Assembly (NCBI RefSeq): GCF_028769735.1
Contig: NC_088172.1
Coordinates: 61,783,075-61,847,074 of the forward strand
Source of the DNA: Zonotrichia leucophrys gambelii
Taxonomy: Eukaryota; Chordata; Aves; Passeriformes; Passerellidae
Length of the DNA: 64,000 nt
Direction of reading: 5' to 3'
The position numbers were made by a program, and so were the translations under genes. How positions within the stretch are numbered: the first letter of the stretch is position 1; the number at the start of each line of letters is the position of its first letter. Shown here piece after piece: positions 45,653 through 59,800 of this stretch. The notes under the pieces are model-generated. The model worked only from the letters and a program-made list of their open reading frames with translations, ran no database searches and was not told the origin of the DNA.

Positions 45653-48600
45653 CTCCATTAGGGCTGAAGGTGCGTTTGCAGGTGGCTCATCGTGTACAGA
45701 GTTTACAAAAGTACTGCAGAGCAACAATCATAAACCGCGCTGGTTTCTCACAGATATTTAAAGTTTGTCCTCTCATGCTACAGGCACATCTAATACCATG
45801 AGGAAGTCAAATCTTTGTATGTAATTGCTTTGGAACGCCACTGTCATCTCTGGCAAATTCTCTCATTTATGGTTCCGATGTAAAGTAATACAGGCTTCTT
45901 AAATGGGGTCTGTGCATGAAATCAAGCTCTAAATAAGAGATATTATGTATTGCTACAATAGAAACAAAAAAAGCCGGCACAGCTGAATCTGCCATTAGAA
46001 AGATCAGTTTTGTGAACCACCTGGCTCATTTATTAAAGAGGTAAATTTACAGATAGATTCTGTTCTGTTACGCTGAGAGAGCTCCAGTTCAGCCAACTGG
46101 CTTACACTGGCACAACTATAAGTAGCCTTTGGTCCATTAAACATTAAAATTGAGTGCTTTTCCATGGATTATTTTTCATCTCTTGTGCATGTTCCAAATA
46201 ATAATTTTTTTGAAGTGATAAAGATGAAATTGCTGTTATTTCCACAATTTAAATTGATGACAGTAGCTGTCATCCTGTTGTCATGAACAAGTATTTCTCA
46301 CTGCAGAGTGGAAAGGGCAGGGTGGGGATGTGGAATGCACCACCACACCTGGTTTTTTTTTTAGCTTAACATCAGTAATATTGATATTTTTCAATTATTT
46401 TCTTACTAAATTTCATCTGAGATAAATGGAAGCTCCACCACTGGGTCATACACACAATCATATGTATATCTCTATATATCTTAATCTCCAAGGTACAGCT
46501 AACAGATCACTAAGGTTTCTGCAATTCATGGTGTGCAGAAAACAAAGATTTTTTTTTGTTTTGTTTTTAGGTCTATCATTGAAGTCCAACTGTTCAAGGG
46601 GTCAGTTGCCTCTCCTTCCTTCCACATTCATATTAAAACTCATTCTCAAAGAATAAGGGCTTTCTTCAAAGAGGTAACACCAACTCAAATTAAAACTAAA
46701 ACTGCTGATTCTGTGTGTTTCCCTAGATTTCCTTAGCAGCACAAGGGTTTTGGTGATGGCTAATTAGGCTGAGAGCACAAGTGTATTCTTATCTACACAG
46801 ATCTGCACAAACACTATACTAATTATTGGAGTCTATTTTATAACTGTGAGGAATGACACAGCCACAGTAGAGCTAACAATGTTCTAAAGTCAGACCTGTC
46901 AAATTTCTCATTCAATCAAATTAATGCCATGTCTATCCTGAGGACCTCCATGTATTTATTGCCTCTGTGTGCTGTTCAAAAACTACTGGACACAGTGACT
47001 GCAAAAACTTTTGGAAAATATATTTATAACCTACATAAAAATGTATCCATTGATTTCCTTCAAAATATCCCTAGAGTACTATTGTTGCACAGATGGCTGT
47101 AAACAACAGAAGGCTACAAAACACTGGTGCTGTGGGCTAAGTCAGGTTTTACAATCAACATGGCATTTACTCTTCCCATAACTCACAACCTGATATCTTC
47201 CTATATGAGGATGAAAAAATTATTTCAGTAAACAATAACAAATTTTGTTTTAGTGGAACAACACTTGTGCCAGCAGCCAAAACTGGTTAATATTGCTAAA
47301 AATTGTGTATTTTAAGAATGTAAATATTGATACCTATAAATTAGATTGGCTTTTCAATTTGAAGCAGATTTGTTTTTAATTATTTACAGAAAGCTCTTTA
47401 AAATAATGAAATTTAATAATAGAAATGAATAGTCTAGAATATATTAGTGCTTTAAAACTTAGGCTAGTAATAATTGTTTAACAGTTTTTCCATAGTACTG
47501 AAGGAGGAGACTGCAATTACTTACAAGTATCTCTAGAGTACTGATAACAGTACATATTAAATTGGCTGTTGCATGCCTGTTCGTGTATCATTCTTTAATG
47601 AGTGTTATTGAAATATTTGTTACTTAGCCAACTGACCAGTGCAGAAAGCCAGCAGTTATTTTGGCAAAACTAAACACAACCATATCATAAAAGGCAAGTC
47701 CAGAATGAGATAACTTTAAGCAATGGCATTCCATAGAATGCTGGATTAATTTTCTCATCAAATTTCTAAACCTAAGTACTACCTGTACCTTATCTTGATA
47801 TAAACCTATAAGCTACTAAATTCAACATAGCTAATTATAATGGGAAGAGTTCAGATTTTTGTAAGTTTCCCCTCAGATGCAGAATTAGTAATTTCAAATA
47901 GTTTTCACAAATCAAGTCTGTGCAAATCTCTTCTCGCTCCTTTCCTCTTGGCCCCATCAAAAAACCCAGCCATATTTGATGACAGAGGCATTTCTCAAAG
48001 ATCTGCAGACGATCTGGTAAGATAGACACTGGAGAATTTATTGTTTGAAATAGCAATTAACACAGTCTCAAGGGGCTTCCCACCTCCTGAGCACTAGAGT
48101 GCAGACAAAACCAGGGACAATATATTCCTCTCCAGAAAAATATAACACATACATCCCACAAACAAAAAGAAAAATAAAACCACACACACTACTCCCCCAC
48201 CAAAAAAACCAAATCACCAATAATAAAATTTTAAAAGCCATCAAAATATTTTTTCCAGTTGATCTTCTGTAGCCTTTCCACTTGGAGAGTTTTTGTTCCA
48301 GATCACAAATGCAACTATAACACAGGGGATCAGTGGTATTCCCCATGCCTCCACACAGGTTGCCCATAATCATGGTAACTGTGGACCTGCCAAAATCACA
48401 TGACAACCTTGTTTATTCTCTCTCATCTGTTTGCTTTTTACACTTCAAATATCTTCACTTAAGGAAGTCCACATTGAGTAAAATACCTCTATGTCAACAT
48501 AAACTCTTCACCCCTCCTGTATTTCAGGAGATTTGGGAAGAAATCTCCCTGCATTTTCTCTCCCAGTATCTTCTAGACAGTTTTTAATTGTCAACAGCTT

Positions 48601-51600
48601 CAGACTGCTGCTAGAAAAGTTCTGGAACATTCTGAGACTGCTTTGGAGAAGGGATAATTAACCAGCAGCTAAAAAGTCAAAACTGCTTTCTTTGTCAATA
48701 ATGATATTGGTCTTCTCTTTTAAAGTTCTTTTACAGGAACATCACGATTTTGACATTTCATTGACAGTAACAGCACTATATGGAGAAAACATAAAAAATG
48801 ACACATACCTAGACGATCTTATGTAACCCTGTGGGAAATTTGTTTGCCTGACAGGACTGCATGATATGGGAATGTTCCCACCGCTCCAGGAGCTGTGCAG
48901 TGTCCAAGTCAAACACGCACCACAGAACCAGTGAAACCTTGCTTTCCCTAGATTGACATGTTGAAACTGAGCCTAACACGATTGATTTCAGGCTGCAGCT
49001 TATGCCTCTGCAGGGACATTAGCCCAGTCCCCCTGCTTGTTGGGCTGCTTGTTTCCATAAATGTACAATTTAGATGAGATCTATACCTCATGGTCAGATT
49101 TGCTGACAGATAAGCATGCACACTGAAAGAGCAAGTGCACAAATCTTAGGTGTTTTTTTAAAAAAGATTATGCATTTTCAACATACTCACTATACCCAGA
49201 AGCTTGACAGAGCTAGTTTACTCATTCCTATGTTGGCACTCCTTTAAAAAAGTATAGGTACTACAGGAATGACAATAAAACTCTATAGATTACTTCTACC
49301 CTTCACTCAGATTGTGCTGTTATAGACCACACAAAGCACTTTGTTAACATCTACCTGTAACGCACACACACATGAAACATGGAAATGAGAAAACAAGTCT
49401 ACAGCTAAGAGTTGTAGTTAGTTTTTCACCACCTACAAAAACTTCCTAAAAATGCACTTCCTCCCTGTAGTTTGCTACTCTTTATTTTTTACTGCATTCT
49501 ATCACTCTTGCTTTTTTTCCTCATAGTCACTGTGAAAATGTTGCTGTATTTTCTTATTAAAACATTACCTTGTTTACCACTATACTGAATTTGACATTGT
49601 TTTGCCATTCACAGGCCATGCTCCTGAGATAATCCTAGACATCCATAGGTCCTTTTCAAAAGATATTTGCTCCCATTGCTGCAGACATGAGCATGGGTTG
49701 TGGTTTTAAGGCAGACATCAGTAGGTGGGGAACAAGATGTCAGTGAGGCATGACTTGCAAGGAAACATTACTTGTATCAGACCTATTGAGAGTAGGACAG
49801 AACAGGGTGTACAAGGTCTTCACAGTAGAAGGCCTGACAGACCACAGAAATCATGCCCTTGGTGACTTTGTGTACTTGTGTCAGGTGGTTTACTGAAAGT
49901 TCTCACCCGCAGCTGTGCCTTGCTGTATCATTTAAATCTAGACTACCACAAGATGTTCCACTGCTCAACAGGCACTGCCCTCCCACTGCTGCTGTTTGCC
50001 AGACTTAAACAGAGGTTTGTGACATATTGATTCCTCTGGTTAACTCTCCTAAGTTTAGGAAGGACGCATTCAGAAGTTAATTTGGAAAAATCAATAAAGG
50101 CAAAAAATAAATAAAGAAAAATAAATAAAGGCAAATGTTTCAAGGGCAAAAAGTTTCAAAATAAAAATCCACGTTGTCATCTTATTGCAGGGGTTCCATA
50201 CTGTTGTCTCCTATTGCAAAAGTTTCATGCCTTCTTGGTGTTTTCTCATGGGCAGCTCTTCAGAACACTGACTCTTCTTCACAAAGCAGCCAACTGACTC
50301 CATTTCCTTTCTCACCCAGCCACCCCACTCTTTTATAGCACTCTTCTTCTCACTGGTTACAGTGGCCTGTTGAAGTCAGGCCTGTTCCTAATCTCTGCCC
50401 AGCTGCAACTCCTTAGGGGTAAGATTACTTTCTACATTATCTTTATTTTCTTACATTCTATCCCCCTACAAATCCACATTTCAGATTACTGAAATCTAGC
50501 TCACGAACTTGAAAAAGCAGCTGGGATTTATCAAGTTTCTCCTAATGGGAAATGTGAAGCCACACGTTTTTATCATGCATGTTCACTTAAATCAGTCCAT
50601 AATAATCTCTAAGATCCATTTTTGGATTCCACAGTTGATGCTTATAGATCATTATTTCTGTCTACAGCCAGAGTCCATAAGCTCAATTCTGGCAAATAAG
50701 AGCTGGCTAAAGAGCACCACTGGAGGTAATACAGTAAAACTTGCAGGACTTGATCAGTTTCAGGCCAGAGGCAAGTTTGGTAATTGCAGATTTGCTGCAT
50801 CCACTAACAGACTGTCTCTCTCTTGTGCACCCAGATCTGTGCCTATGCTAGAGAACATCACAGAGACATGAAGAGGAGGTGATTCTGATGTTCTTTACTT
50901 AATTCTTATTAATAAAGAATAATGGTTTTAGTTCCTGTGTTCAAGGCTTTCTTTGCTTGCACATGCAAAGAAAACATTAGTGCTTGTAAACGAAACTGCC
51001 AACATGTGTAACAGCAGTGCATATTATGAAATCACAGATGTTTGTTCCTATGACAACCACCCTGAAAAATTAAATATATAGGCCAGACTCTTCATGACCC
51101 CAGTAACCTGTAAACTGTGATTATCCTTCTCTCCAGTAAGAGCTTGTCCTCAGCCCTTGCTAAAATGTTATAGCGTTGTGACAAATTTCTTTAAAAGAAA
51201 GAGGCTTAGTAGACACAGCTTTGTAATATGCTGTTGGGTTTTGATTGCAATTGTAACACTGCTGCTTCTGCAAATCTTTCCTGAAACTGATTTCACACAG
51301 AAATCCCATATTAGGATTTTTATGTTTGGGGTTTTTTAGACATTTTTATACCACTAGCAAAGTAGGATTCATAGATTTAAATCTACACTAAAACATAAAT
51401 AAGATTGAAAATACCCTAGAATTTAGAAACGTGCATTAAGCTACCTTCAGCTCCGCTGTCTTAGACAATACTTACACAAAAAAAATCCTATAAAAGAAAT
51501 TTTTTTTTACTGCCTCTTAAAATGATACATTATATATTTTTACAGCCAATTCCTTATCCTTCAAATATGGCAGTAAAAAGCTGAACCACGACTGACTTCT

Positions 51601-52630
51601 GGTACAAGCATTTCAGTGGTGATGAAATAAAGTACCCCCTGTAACTAACATAAAGTGTTCTGAACTGAAAACTCAGTGAACACTATGACTTTAAAACATG
51701 ATCATTTACTTCTAACTTTTAGTCCTTTATGTGGCCCAAGTGTGTGACAGTGCTTGATTCTTCCAAGGTTTTAGGGCTTTTCTAAATACTCGTGATGGAA
51801 AACTTTTTTCCAGAATCAAAGGTACAAAATGTAAACAGATACAATGAATTCACCTTAATCTGCTGAACAGAAACAGTTTCTTTGTGAGAAGTACAAACCA
51901 CTTGTGATAAAGTATGGAGTACTGATACTGAGAGCAAACTATGGCAATGTAAACATTAACGTTAGCTGCTCTGCTAATTTCTTCTCAAGTATCTAGCTAA
52001 TGTATTGCTCCACTGGTGCTGAAAGTAGGACTAGGTTCTCATTTAGTCGTGTGTTCCCAAATTACAGTTGTACTGCCCGTACCCCAGAGAGGAAAGAAAG
52101 GACCACTTACATCATCTCTCTGGAACCAGACTAACTACTGCCTACTTCATCTTATGGTCTCTGTCATTCCTAGACAGCATCCCTTTGAGACATTTTCAGC
52201 AATGCAAAAATCTGTGACACACTGGCCCCTTAAGGACCAATGTAATGGAAAATTTGAATTATTTGAATTAATTTGTATGTAAATAACAAAAGTCAGTCTA
52301 AAAACTTTTAAGTCCTCTAACATAGTTACCCTAGACTTATAGCTTGTCTCCATACTCCAGTAAAGGGGTATTCTCCAAATGAAAGGGTGTAAGAAGAACC
52401 TGAGTTAGCATCTGAATTGAAAATAAAATCCTAATTTCAGCAACCCTGCACATTAAACCAGTGCAACACTCAAGTTTTTTGCAGAAATATGACTTTTTGC
52501 AATTCTGGAAATGAATTACAGATAAGCATTTAACTGTTGGGACCAAATGATTGATTCTGAGCTGCCCCAACAGTGGGGCAGGGGGTCCTGGGGCCCTGCC
52601 CAACTCATCCGTGTAGCACTGGTCCCAGTC
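45653..52630. other. EDARADD-ERO1B intergenic DNA
   Basis: About 7 kb, AT-rich, head-to-head gap. Only short chance frames, an A/C-rich tract at 48155-48215 and a short CA run near 49360. No repeat family recognised. Confidence 0.55.
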
Positions 52631-52631
52631 T

Positions 52632-52750
52632 GCTGGCTTATACTGGAGTGCACTGGGATATAGTGGGCTAAACCGGTTTGTACAGGTCTGGACTGGGTTG
52701 GACCAGGCTTAGACTGGGCTTACAGAGAGGTATGCTGGGACATACTTGGT
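52632..52750 (+). repeat. Degenerate 'ACTGGG(TT/AT)' minisatellite, left part
   Basis: Irregular units such as 'tactggagtgcactgggat', 'ggtctggactgggttgg' and 'cttagactgggcttac'. The same unit type resumes after the CR1 at 53131. Confidence 0.65.
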
Positions 52751-52754
52751 TTGT

Positions 52755-53130
52755 TCAGTCTAGAGAAGAGGAGAGTGAGGGGAGACCTCATTGTGGTCTT
52801 CAGCATCCTCACAAAGGGAAGCAGAGGGACAAATACCGCTCTCTTCACTCTCACGACTAGCAAAAGGACTCAAGGAAATGGCCTGAGGCTGAGTCAGGGG
52901 AGGTTTAGGTTGGATGTCAGGACGAGATTCCTCACCCAGAGAGTGCTTGGGCACTGGAACAGGCTCCCCAGGGAAGTGGTCACAGGCCCAAGCCTGGCAG
53001 AGTTCCAGAAGTGCTTGGACAACACTCTTAGGCACGTGGCGCCACTCTTGGGAATGGTGCTGTGCAGCGCTGGGAGCTGGACTTGATGATCCTTGTGGAT
53101 CCCTTCCAGCTCAGGGGATTCCGTGATACT
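52755..53130 (+). mobile_element. CR1 LINE 3' fragment inside the minisatellite
   Basis: Sense CR1 3' end: 'ggtttaggttggatgtcagg', 'cactggaacaggctccccag' and 'ggacttgatgatccttgtgg'. The frame at 52751-53086 encodes the familiar reverse-transcriptase tail HWNRLPREVV with a following SLAEFQKCLDNTL. Confidence 0.88.
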
Positions 53131-53235
53131 GGGTTAGCCTGGTTGATAGTGGCCTGGACTGGGTTATACTGGGATGGACAGCCATGTAGTGACCTGGGCT
53201 GAGTTCAGGCTGGGACCTGCTGGGCCCGGCTGGTT
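53131..53235 (+). repeat. Degenerate 'ACTGGG' minisatellite, right part
   Basis: Units 'gatactgggttagcctgg', 'cctggactgggttatactg' and 'aggctgggacctgctggg' run into the ERO1B CpG island. Confidence 0.65.
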
Positions 53236-53730
53236 CATGCGGGTCCGGCCGGGTCCCACAGCCCCGCTCCGCCGCCGCCCCTCCTCACGCGGCCCTCCCG
53301 CCGCCGCGCGCACGCGCCCAGCCAGCCCCTCGCGCGCCGCCGCCACTTGTTTTGGAGGCGCGCGTGGTCCTCTCCGATTGGGCGCCGCTGCCCCGCCCCG
53401 CCCCGGCCCGGCCCCGGGACCGCCAGGCGAACTACATCTCCCGGCGTGCCGCGCGCCGGCGGCCCGGGAGCGGCGGGCGCTGGAGTGGGGTGGCGGCGGC
53501 GGTGCCGCGGCTTCGCGAGAGGATCCCGGGCGCGCGCGGCGGTGCCGTGGACAGGTCGCGGTGAGCGCGGCGCCCCCGCCCGACGGGTGCCGCCGTCCGC
53601 AGGAGCGGCCGCGCCGGGAGGAGACGCTGCCGCCGCCGACCCGCGGCGCGTCCCTCTCCTTCCTGTGCCGGCGGCGGCGGGGCGAGGGCTGCCCCCTCCT
53701 CCGTCAGTCGCGGCAGCGGCGGCAGCAGCA
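53210..53730 (+). promoter_or_regulatory. ERO1B: ERO1B CpG-island promoter with ERSE and ZNF143-type site
   Basis: CpG island upstream of the ERO1B start. An exact inverted ERSE, CGTGG-N9-ATTGG, occupies 53363-53381 (CCAAT-N9-CCACG on the other strand, for NF-Y plus ATF6). GC boxes CCCCGCCCC follow at about 53391. ACTACATCTCCCGGCGTGC at 53431-53449 resembles the ZNF143/THAP11 element. No TATA. Confidence 0.75.
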
Positions 53731-53828
53731 TGAGCGGCGGCAGTGGCGGGCGGAACGCGGCGGCGAGGGCACGGCCGGCGGCGCGGCTGCTGGCGGTGCT
53801 CGGCTGCGTGCTGACAGCGGAGGCCCAG
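53730..53828 (+). CDS. ERO1B: ERO1B coding exon 1 (signal peptide)
   Basis: 33 codons from [17 protein letters not shown] to LTAEAQ, ending CCCAG|gtgggaa. The start is the ATG after a GC-rich leader with G at -3 absent but G-rich context; human uses the equivalent MSQG start. Confidence 0.9.
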
Positions 53829-56800
53829 GTGGGAACCGGCGGCTGGCGGGACGGTGCGGCGGGGTGGCACGGCAGGGAGCGTGGCCGGGCAGGGATGCCC
53901 GCCGGCTGTGGGCAGGGCTGCGGAGCCCTCCCGGCGCGGCAGCAGGGCACAGGCGGGAGGCGAGGTCACTTCGGGGAGTCATAGGGGAGAGGGCAGCTCT
54001 GGGCCGTGTCATGGGTCGGCTCCCCGCGGAGAAGTCGGGGAATGTCTTATTGGAGTGTGCAGCCCACGTCCTTCCCCTTCCACACCCTGCCGCTGGCACT
54101 TGCCGGGATCCAGCCCGGGGCCGGTGCCGCCGGGAGAAGTTGGTTGGCCTGGGAACCAGAGGTAGCATCAGTCCGTGGGATACGTCGGGGAGCTCCGGAC
54201 TGGATCATGCCCGTGGCTTCAGGCAGAAAGTTCGGTGCCCTGATGAAGTCTGTGAGAAGCCATATGTTCCAATGGTGATGCCAATGCCCGGGATTGGCTT
54301 GTGCTTAGGTCGCGTCTGTTTGCCCACATTACCGGCAAGGATGAGAACACGCAGTCCTTCCTTCTGTAAGCTGCGTTCCCAGCTTTAGGAGGACGTGTGT
54401 CTGTAGTAAGGACCTCCCTGTTCATCCAGTGTGACTGTGACTGATGTGATCGCTGGTGTCAAGTAGGAGAGGCTTTCAGCTGGGCCAGAGATGTTGGAGA
54501 GAGTTTATTGAGGAATACACCGTCCACATGGAGCAAACCTTGTCCTCTGGATTATTATTTCTCTTATATTTTCTAAATTTCTGTGTTGCATAATATGCTG
54601 TACTGTAAGTGGCCACCAAAGGTGGTGATGACAGTAGCATAGATAGCTTTTATTGCAGCTTTTTTTTTTGTTGGAAGTTGAGGTTTTCTTTGATTGACAT
54701 TATTTTAGTAACTATTTTAGCATAACTAAATGCTAATTGAAATGGAGTTCTTAAAGAAGCACTTAATAAAGTGGCATGGGGATTTTTGTGATGCTTGGCA
54801 GAGAGATTGGTTGTTGCTGTTTCATAAAATTGTTAGCACATTGAGTTCAGAGTTTGGCTTGTGCAGGGAACGACAAGCTAACCAATAGTTCTTGGAGTCA
54901 TGTTACCTGAGGCTGTTCTCTCATTCTGCAGCCATGGCAAAGGGAAATGTCTGAGGAACAAAACAAGGTGTCCCAGGTGGTCTTCTAAGTGTCAAAGCAA
55001 TTAAAGTACAACAGCCTGATAACACTAATAAGGTTGTTTATATGAATAGATTGCTTATTATTTTATGCATTTATCCAGCTTTTTTTCCTTAATATTAAAG
55101 TGCTGACTGTGTTTTACTTTCTAGATTTTATAAGGAGAAGTTGATGCAGGTTGGACATTGACCTTTTCTTCTGAAAGGTTGATTTATCTTGGAGAAGATA
55201 AGTTAAAAGTTTCACTTCTCCAGTATAGCTCTGATACCTGTTCAAGAACTAAACTAGGTTTGAGAACACCTGGAAGTACTTTGATAAGCATATTGGAAAG
55301 GTAGAAGAAGTAGCAGCTGCACCATTTCAGATGACTTCTTGAACACAGATGATAGTAGGCTAATGCTTTTAGAGTTTATTTAGAGCTCAAAGAAATTAAC
55401 AGATGAAAGAAACTATGATAGTTGTCCATTGTAATAAAAGTGTGTTAACTTAGAGTACAGTTTGACTTTATATTTGTAGACTAAGTTAACTAGTGTAGTT
55501 CAATTTAAAAAAGGCAAAGTACCAATGGTGTGAATAACAAAGTAGGTCTTCCAATACTAGTTTTAACTGTGTAGTACATTGTTCTTATTTTGGTATCTCC
55601 AATTTGAAAAAACAAATTAATTGGAAGATCCAGATGCTGACAAAAATGAAACTATTTTCTGCATGTTCTTGGAGTGTTGCACTGTGAGTCAGAGCACTGA
55701 AGCCTGCACTTAGACTAATTAAAAAAATCTCTGACTGGGGTACTTGAAACCAGTGTTGCTGTTGCATCACTGTGCTGTGAACTGACTCCACTGCTGTGCA
55801 GTATTAGTGTTTCATGCATACTGTTAAAGTATTTTATAATTTGTGGTTTGGTGCAGGTAGAACTTAGTTTAATTTTAGAGCATGCTTTCCAAGGAAACAT
55901 TGATTTTGCTATTTTATGTATACAGGGAGCTAACTGTTCCAGTTCTGAAAAAGTTGTGAGGAAAAAAAATGGAAAAGTTAGTTTGCCTGCTCTAGTACTC
56001 TGAATTAATTTTTCTCTTCATAATTTCCTAGATCAGTTGTTTTTGAGGATTCATTTCTGAAGCTTCATTGATCTAGGTAAACTATACTGCATTTTCAAAG
56101 TTGTTCTTAGAATTGAGGTCTTAGTTAAATAAAATGGCTGCAGCTTTTTATTCTTCCATGAAGATTAGACACTGAATGTAACTATTGCATTTACCTGGGA
56201 CATTTTTCCCCTGGAAAGGCATTTTCCATTTTGCATAGATGGTAAAATTATTTTTGTAAGCAGTGGATAGTCTTACGGGCCGGTCATCAAAATAGTTTCC
56301 TACTCTTTATCTTCTCAGTGCAAAAAAACTTCCGTGTATTAGCCTCTTTATACAGTTGAGTAATATTTGAGTAAAATGTTCAGAGTTATCTCTTTGCCTT
56401 TTATATTATAATGAAATGTTAGGCTGTTTGCTTTGTGGTATAGTGTTACCTGTGAGGGCTGTGCCTTTACAGATTTCTGCCTGTGTGTGATCAATAAGAA
56501 AATTTCAAGTTTTAAATGAAATTATTACAGACTAAAGTGCATGGGAGTTTTCTCTCTGTAAGCATCATTAATAACAAGCTTTTTCTTCTGACTTTGAAGT
56601 TGGCAGTTGTGTGGACTGTGAAAAAACTGTAATTACACACGGGCTCTTTGACAGTTGTTTGCCCAGGTTTGATTAACAAGGCAAGCATAACAGCAGGAAA
56701 AAAAAAATTGTTTTAAGTATCTTACCTTAAATTAGCTTTACTTCATTGCCATATCTGCTCTACAGAATTGTGACAGCCTATTTAGTGCCTCAGGAAAAGT

Positions 56801-59800
56801 AGGATCTACATAAGGTGAATTTTCCACTTAAGTGCTTTATTGCCATATCCTCACTTCTTTATTCTCACAGAGAGTTGGGGGAAATCCATTTTCCAGGCCT
56901 CCTTTATGCTTTATAAAGGAGCATAAGCCTACAATTCGTTTTCTAGTGGCTCTTTTACATCAAGCTTGGTTATATAAGGGTATCTGTTCTGTAAAGTACA
57001 GGAGTGATTTATCATGCATAAAACAGATTAGATGATTTCATAATCTCATCTGTGTGAAATCTGTGGAAGAAAAGAAAGGCATAAAATATTTTTTGTCTCC
57101 TTTTCCACACAACATTTCAATAGTTAGAAGTTCTTCTCATCCCATGCAAGATATAAGATGTGTGGGCATTTCTATTTTAAATAATTTGTAGGCCATAATG
57201 GATGTCAATGAAGAACAGAAGCAGTAAGCACCAGTATTTGGTTCCATTCCCTTTTAAACATGTCTGAAGCCTTCAGACATGTCTGTAGTAATTTAAGAAG
57301 CTATGCCTAAGAGAATTTGTTTAGATTTATTTAAATTTATTATATAACTGTGCATAGAATCACAGTTTCAGTATTTCCACCTTTCAATAAAACACCACCA
57401 GGGTCTCAGTGAGAGGGTTTCCATAGCCTAGTCTGTGGTGTTAGTTGGAGCTGCCCTCTCTGCTACATGCACAGTCCTGCCTTCCCTTTCTGTGCTGGCA
57501 GTAGAACTTCTGCACTTGCAGCGTGTGCTGCTTCTCCTAGAGGTGCTCCTCACCTAGTGCAGTGACAGTACAGGTTGCTGTCCTGGCACAAGTAGAGGGA
57601 TGAGGCCTGGAAAAGTCATAGTCAGAATGATAGATTCACAGCATTGAAATATAGATCCCTGTGCCTGGTTTTTCTTGTATTTCTTGTATTTTCTTGAATT
57701 TATCTGTGAAATCGCAAACTTCTTGGGCACAGAAGAACCTACACTCCTTTTCCCCATGCCTCTAAGGAAACTAGATGGAGTGTTTTCACACTTTGAGAAG
57801 AAATATGAAAATAAGATGACAGTGTGTGATTGTTGGGTTTTTTTAGGCAATTTGACTTGTGAGCATTTGGTAGGAGAACAGTTGATATGGAACTTTGCTA
57901 ATATACCATGTATTTGTAATTTGGAAATTCTTGTTGCTCATTCTTCAAAAAGTTCTATATGCTGAAAGTGTCAACAAATTTCAGGGGTGAAATTAATCTT
58001 GCTAACATTGATTTAGCAATGCATTTGGAGGTGGGCTTAAGCTCAAAGTGCTACAGTTTTACTTTATGCGGTGTGTTGCAGAGTATTTTGTGATGAGAAA
58101 TATTTGCTATGGAACTGCATTTCACTAGTATTTCTTTCAATTACCATCTTTTTCTCTTTAAAAGATTTTTCTGCAGTTAATATTCTATTTCTATATTAAA
58201 ATAAATGTTTATGCATTTTTTCAATAGCTCACAGGAGTCCTAGATGACTGTTTATGTGACATAGAAAGCATCGATGACTTCAATACATTCAAGATCTTTC
58301 CCAAAATACAGAAACTGCAAGAACGTGATTACTTCAGATATTACAAGGTACACTTAGAATGGTATTTTTCTGAATAATTTAAATAAAATGCAGAAAATAT
58401 AGGCAGGATTGCATATCAAATCAACTTACCAGTGTTAAGCTGCCTATTAGAAGCCCACAACTTTTTAATTTGGTTGAAGCAGTTTTTTAGTCCCTGACAG
58501 TTATGTTGGTAATAAGTCTTGTTTGCTATGTTCATCCTGGAGTCAGTGACAGTAAATTATGACTGCTTCCATTCAATTGATAAGTGGTAATTTTAAAGAT
58601 AGTGTCTTTGCAAAAGGCACTGGAAAAGGATCATATTTTAGGAATTTTATGACAGCACGAAGTGCTTATCTTCTAAGAAATGTGTGTAATTTGAAATGGA
58701 AATATTGGCATGATTTACTTTGCTAATAAGTTACTGTCTTATTTCTGATTTTAGTGTTTGTTATTCTTTTGAAAAATAGGTAAAACTGTTCCTTTTTCAA
58801 ATAGTATGTAATATCACTTTTTATTACTTGAAGCATTTTTTGTCTGTGTTACTATCTGATGTGCAAATGAAGATTTGAAGCCTGATACGTCTGTTTTCAG
58901 ATAGGCTTAACCTGAAAGTGAAGTTGCATTTTGACTGAGCTAATCAGGTGGCTGCCTGCCCCTGGAAAAGGGAGCTCACACTCCTCTAGGGCAGCATCCT
59001 GCCCCTTTGCTACTTTTACCTCTCAGAAGAATACATATCTTTAACCTGGTAGATATTTAGTTAGGGTATTTCCATTTGGTAGGGGGTTTTGTTGGTAAGG
59101 TTTTGTTGATTTTGTTGGGTTTTTTCGTTGGTTTTGGGGTTTTTTTCTCCTCAGGATGTAAGAAGTCACCTAGCCAATCTGGAGTCAGACTAATATTAAA
59201 CTCAGGCAAGATGGGGTTATGAGTGAGCAGAAGGAGAAGAAAGCACTAGACTCTAACTTTTCTACCTTGAGCAAGCAGTGGAATGTACATTCAACTGCAC
59301 CTTGAATCTCCTGCTACATGATATAGTTCTAAATTCACTTTTCAGGAGAAACAGGATATGTGCAACTTCAGTACTAATATATCACATAGTAGTGGTAATG
59401 AGATTCTCCGGAGGTAACAGAAAGATAGAAAACAAAGTATATGAAGATGAGGAGAAACAGGTATATGAGACTTCATAAAACAGTAACTTCATCTTGCAAA
59501 TGTAGAGCTAATGTTCACTTCAACAGCAGTTCTGCAGATCATGCTCTAGAGCTGTGTTGCAGTCCTGCCTCATGTTTTATACTGATCTTCGTAACAGATG
59601 AGCGGTTCCAGGGGCCTGTGTGCAGCTCACCCAGCACCACACTTCACTCAGTACTTCAGTGGTGGCAGGGAAGAATTTGTGTTGAACAAACAAACTGAGT
59701 CAGTCAGTCAGAACATTCTTCACCCTTTCCTGTTCCAATAAGCAACGGCTCATTTGATCTCCCTGTGCAGAATGATGGAAGTGCTTTTAAGCACATAAAT

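Noticed and set aside
53235..54168. Long minus-strand frames (244, 172 and 154 codons) in the same island
   Set aside because: Shadows of stop-poor GC-rich sequence, no family resemblance, and mutually overlapping.
53174..54388. A 404-codon plus-strand frame across the ERO1B CpG island
   Set aside because: Arg/Pro/Gly/Ala-rich composition from GC-rich DNA. It runs through ERO1B exon 1 in another frame and past its donor; no domain recognisable.
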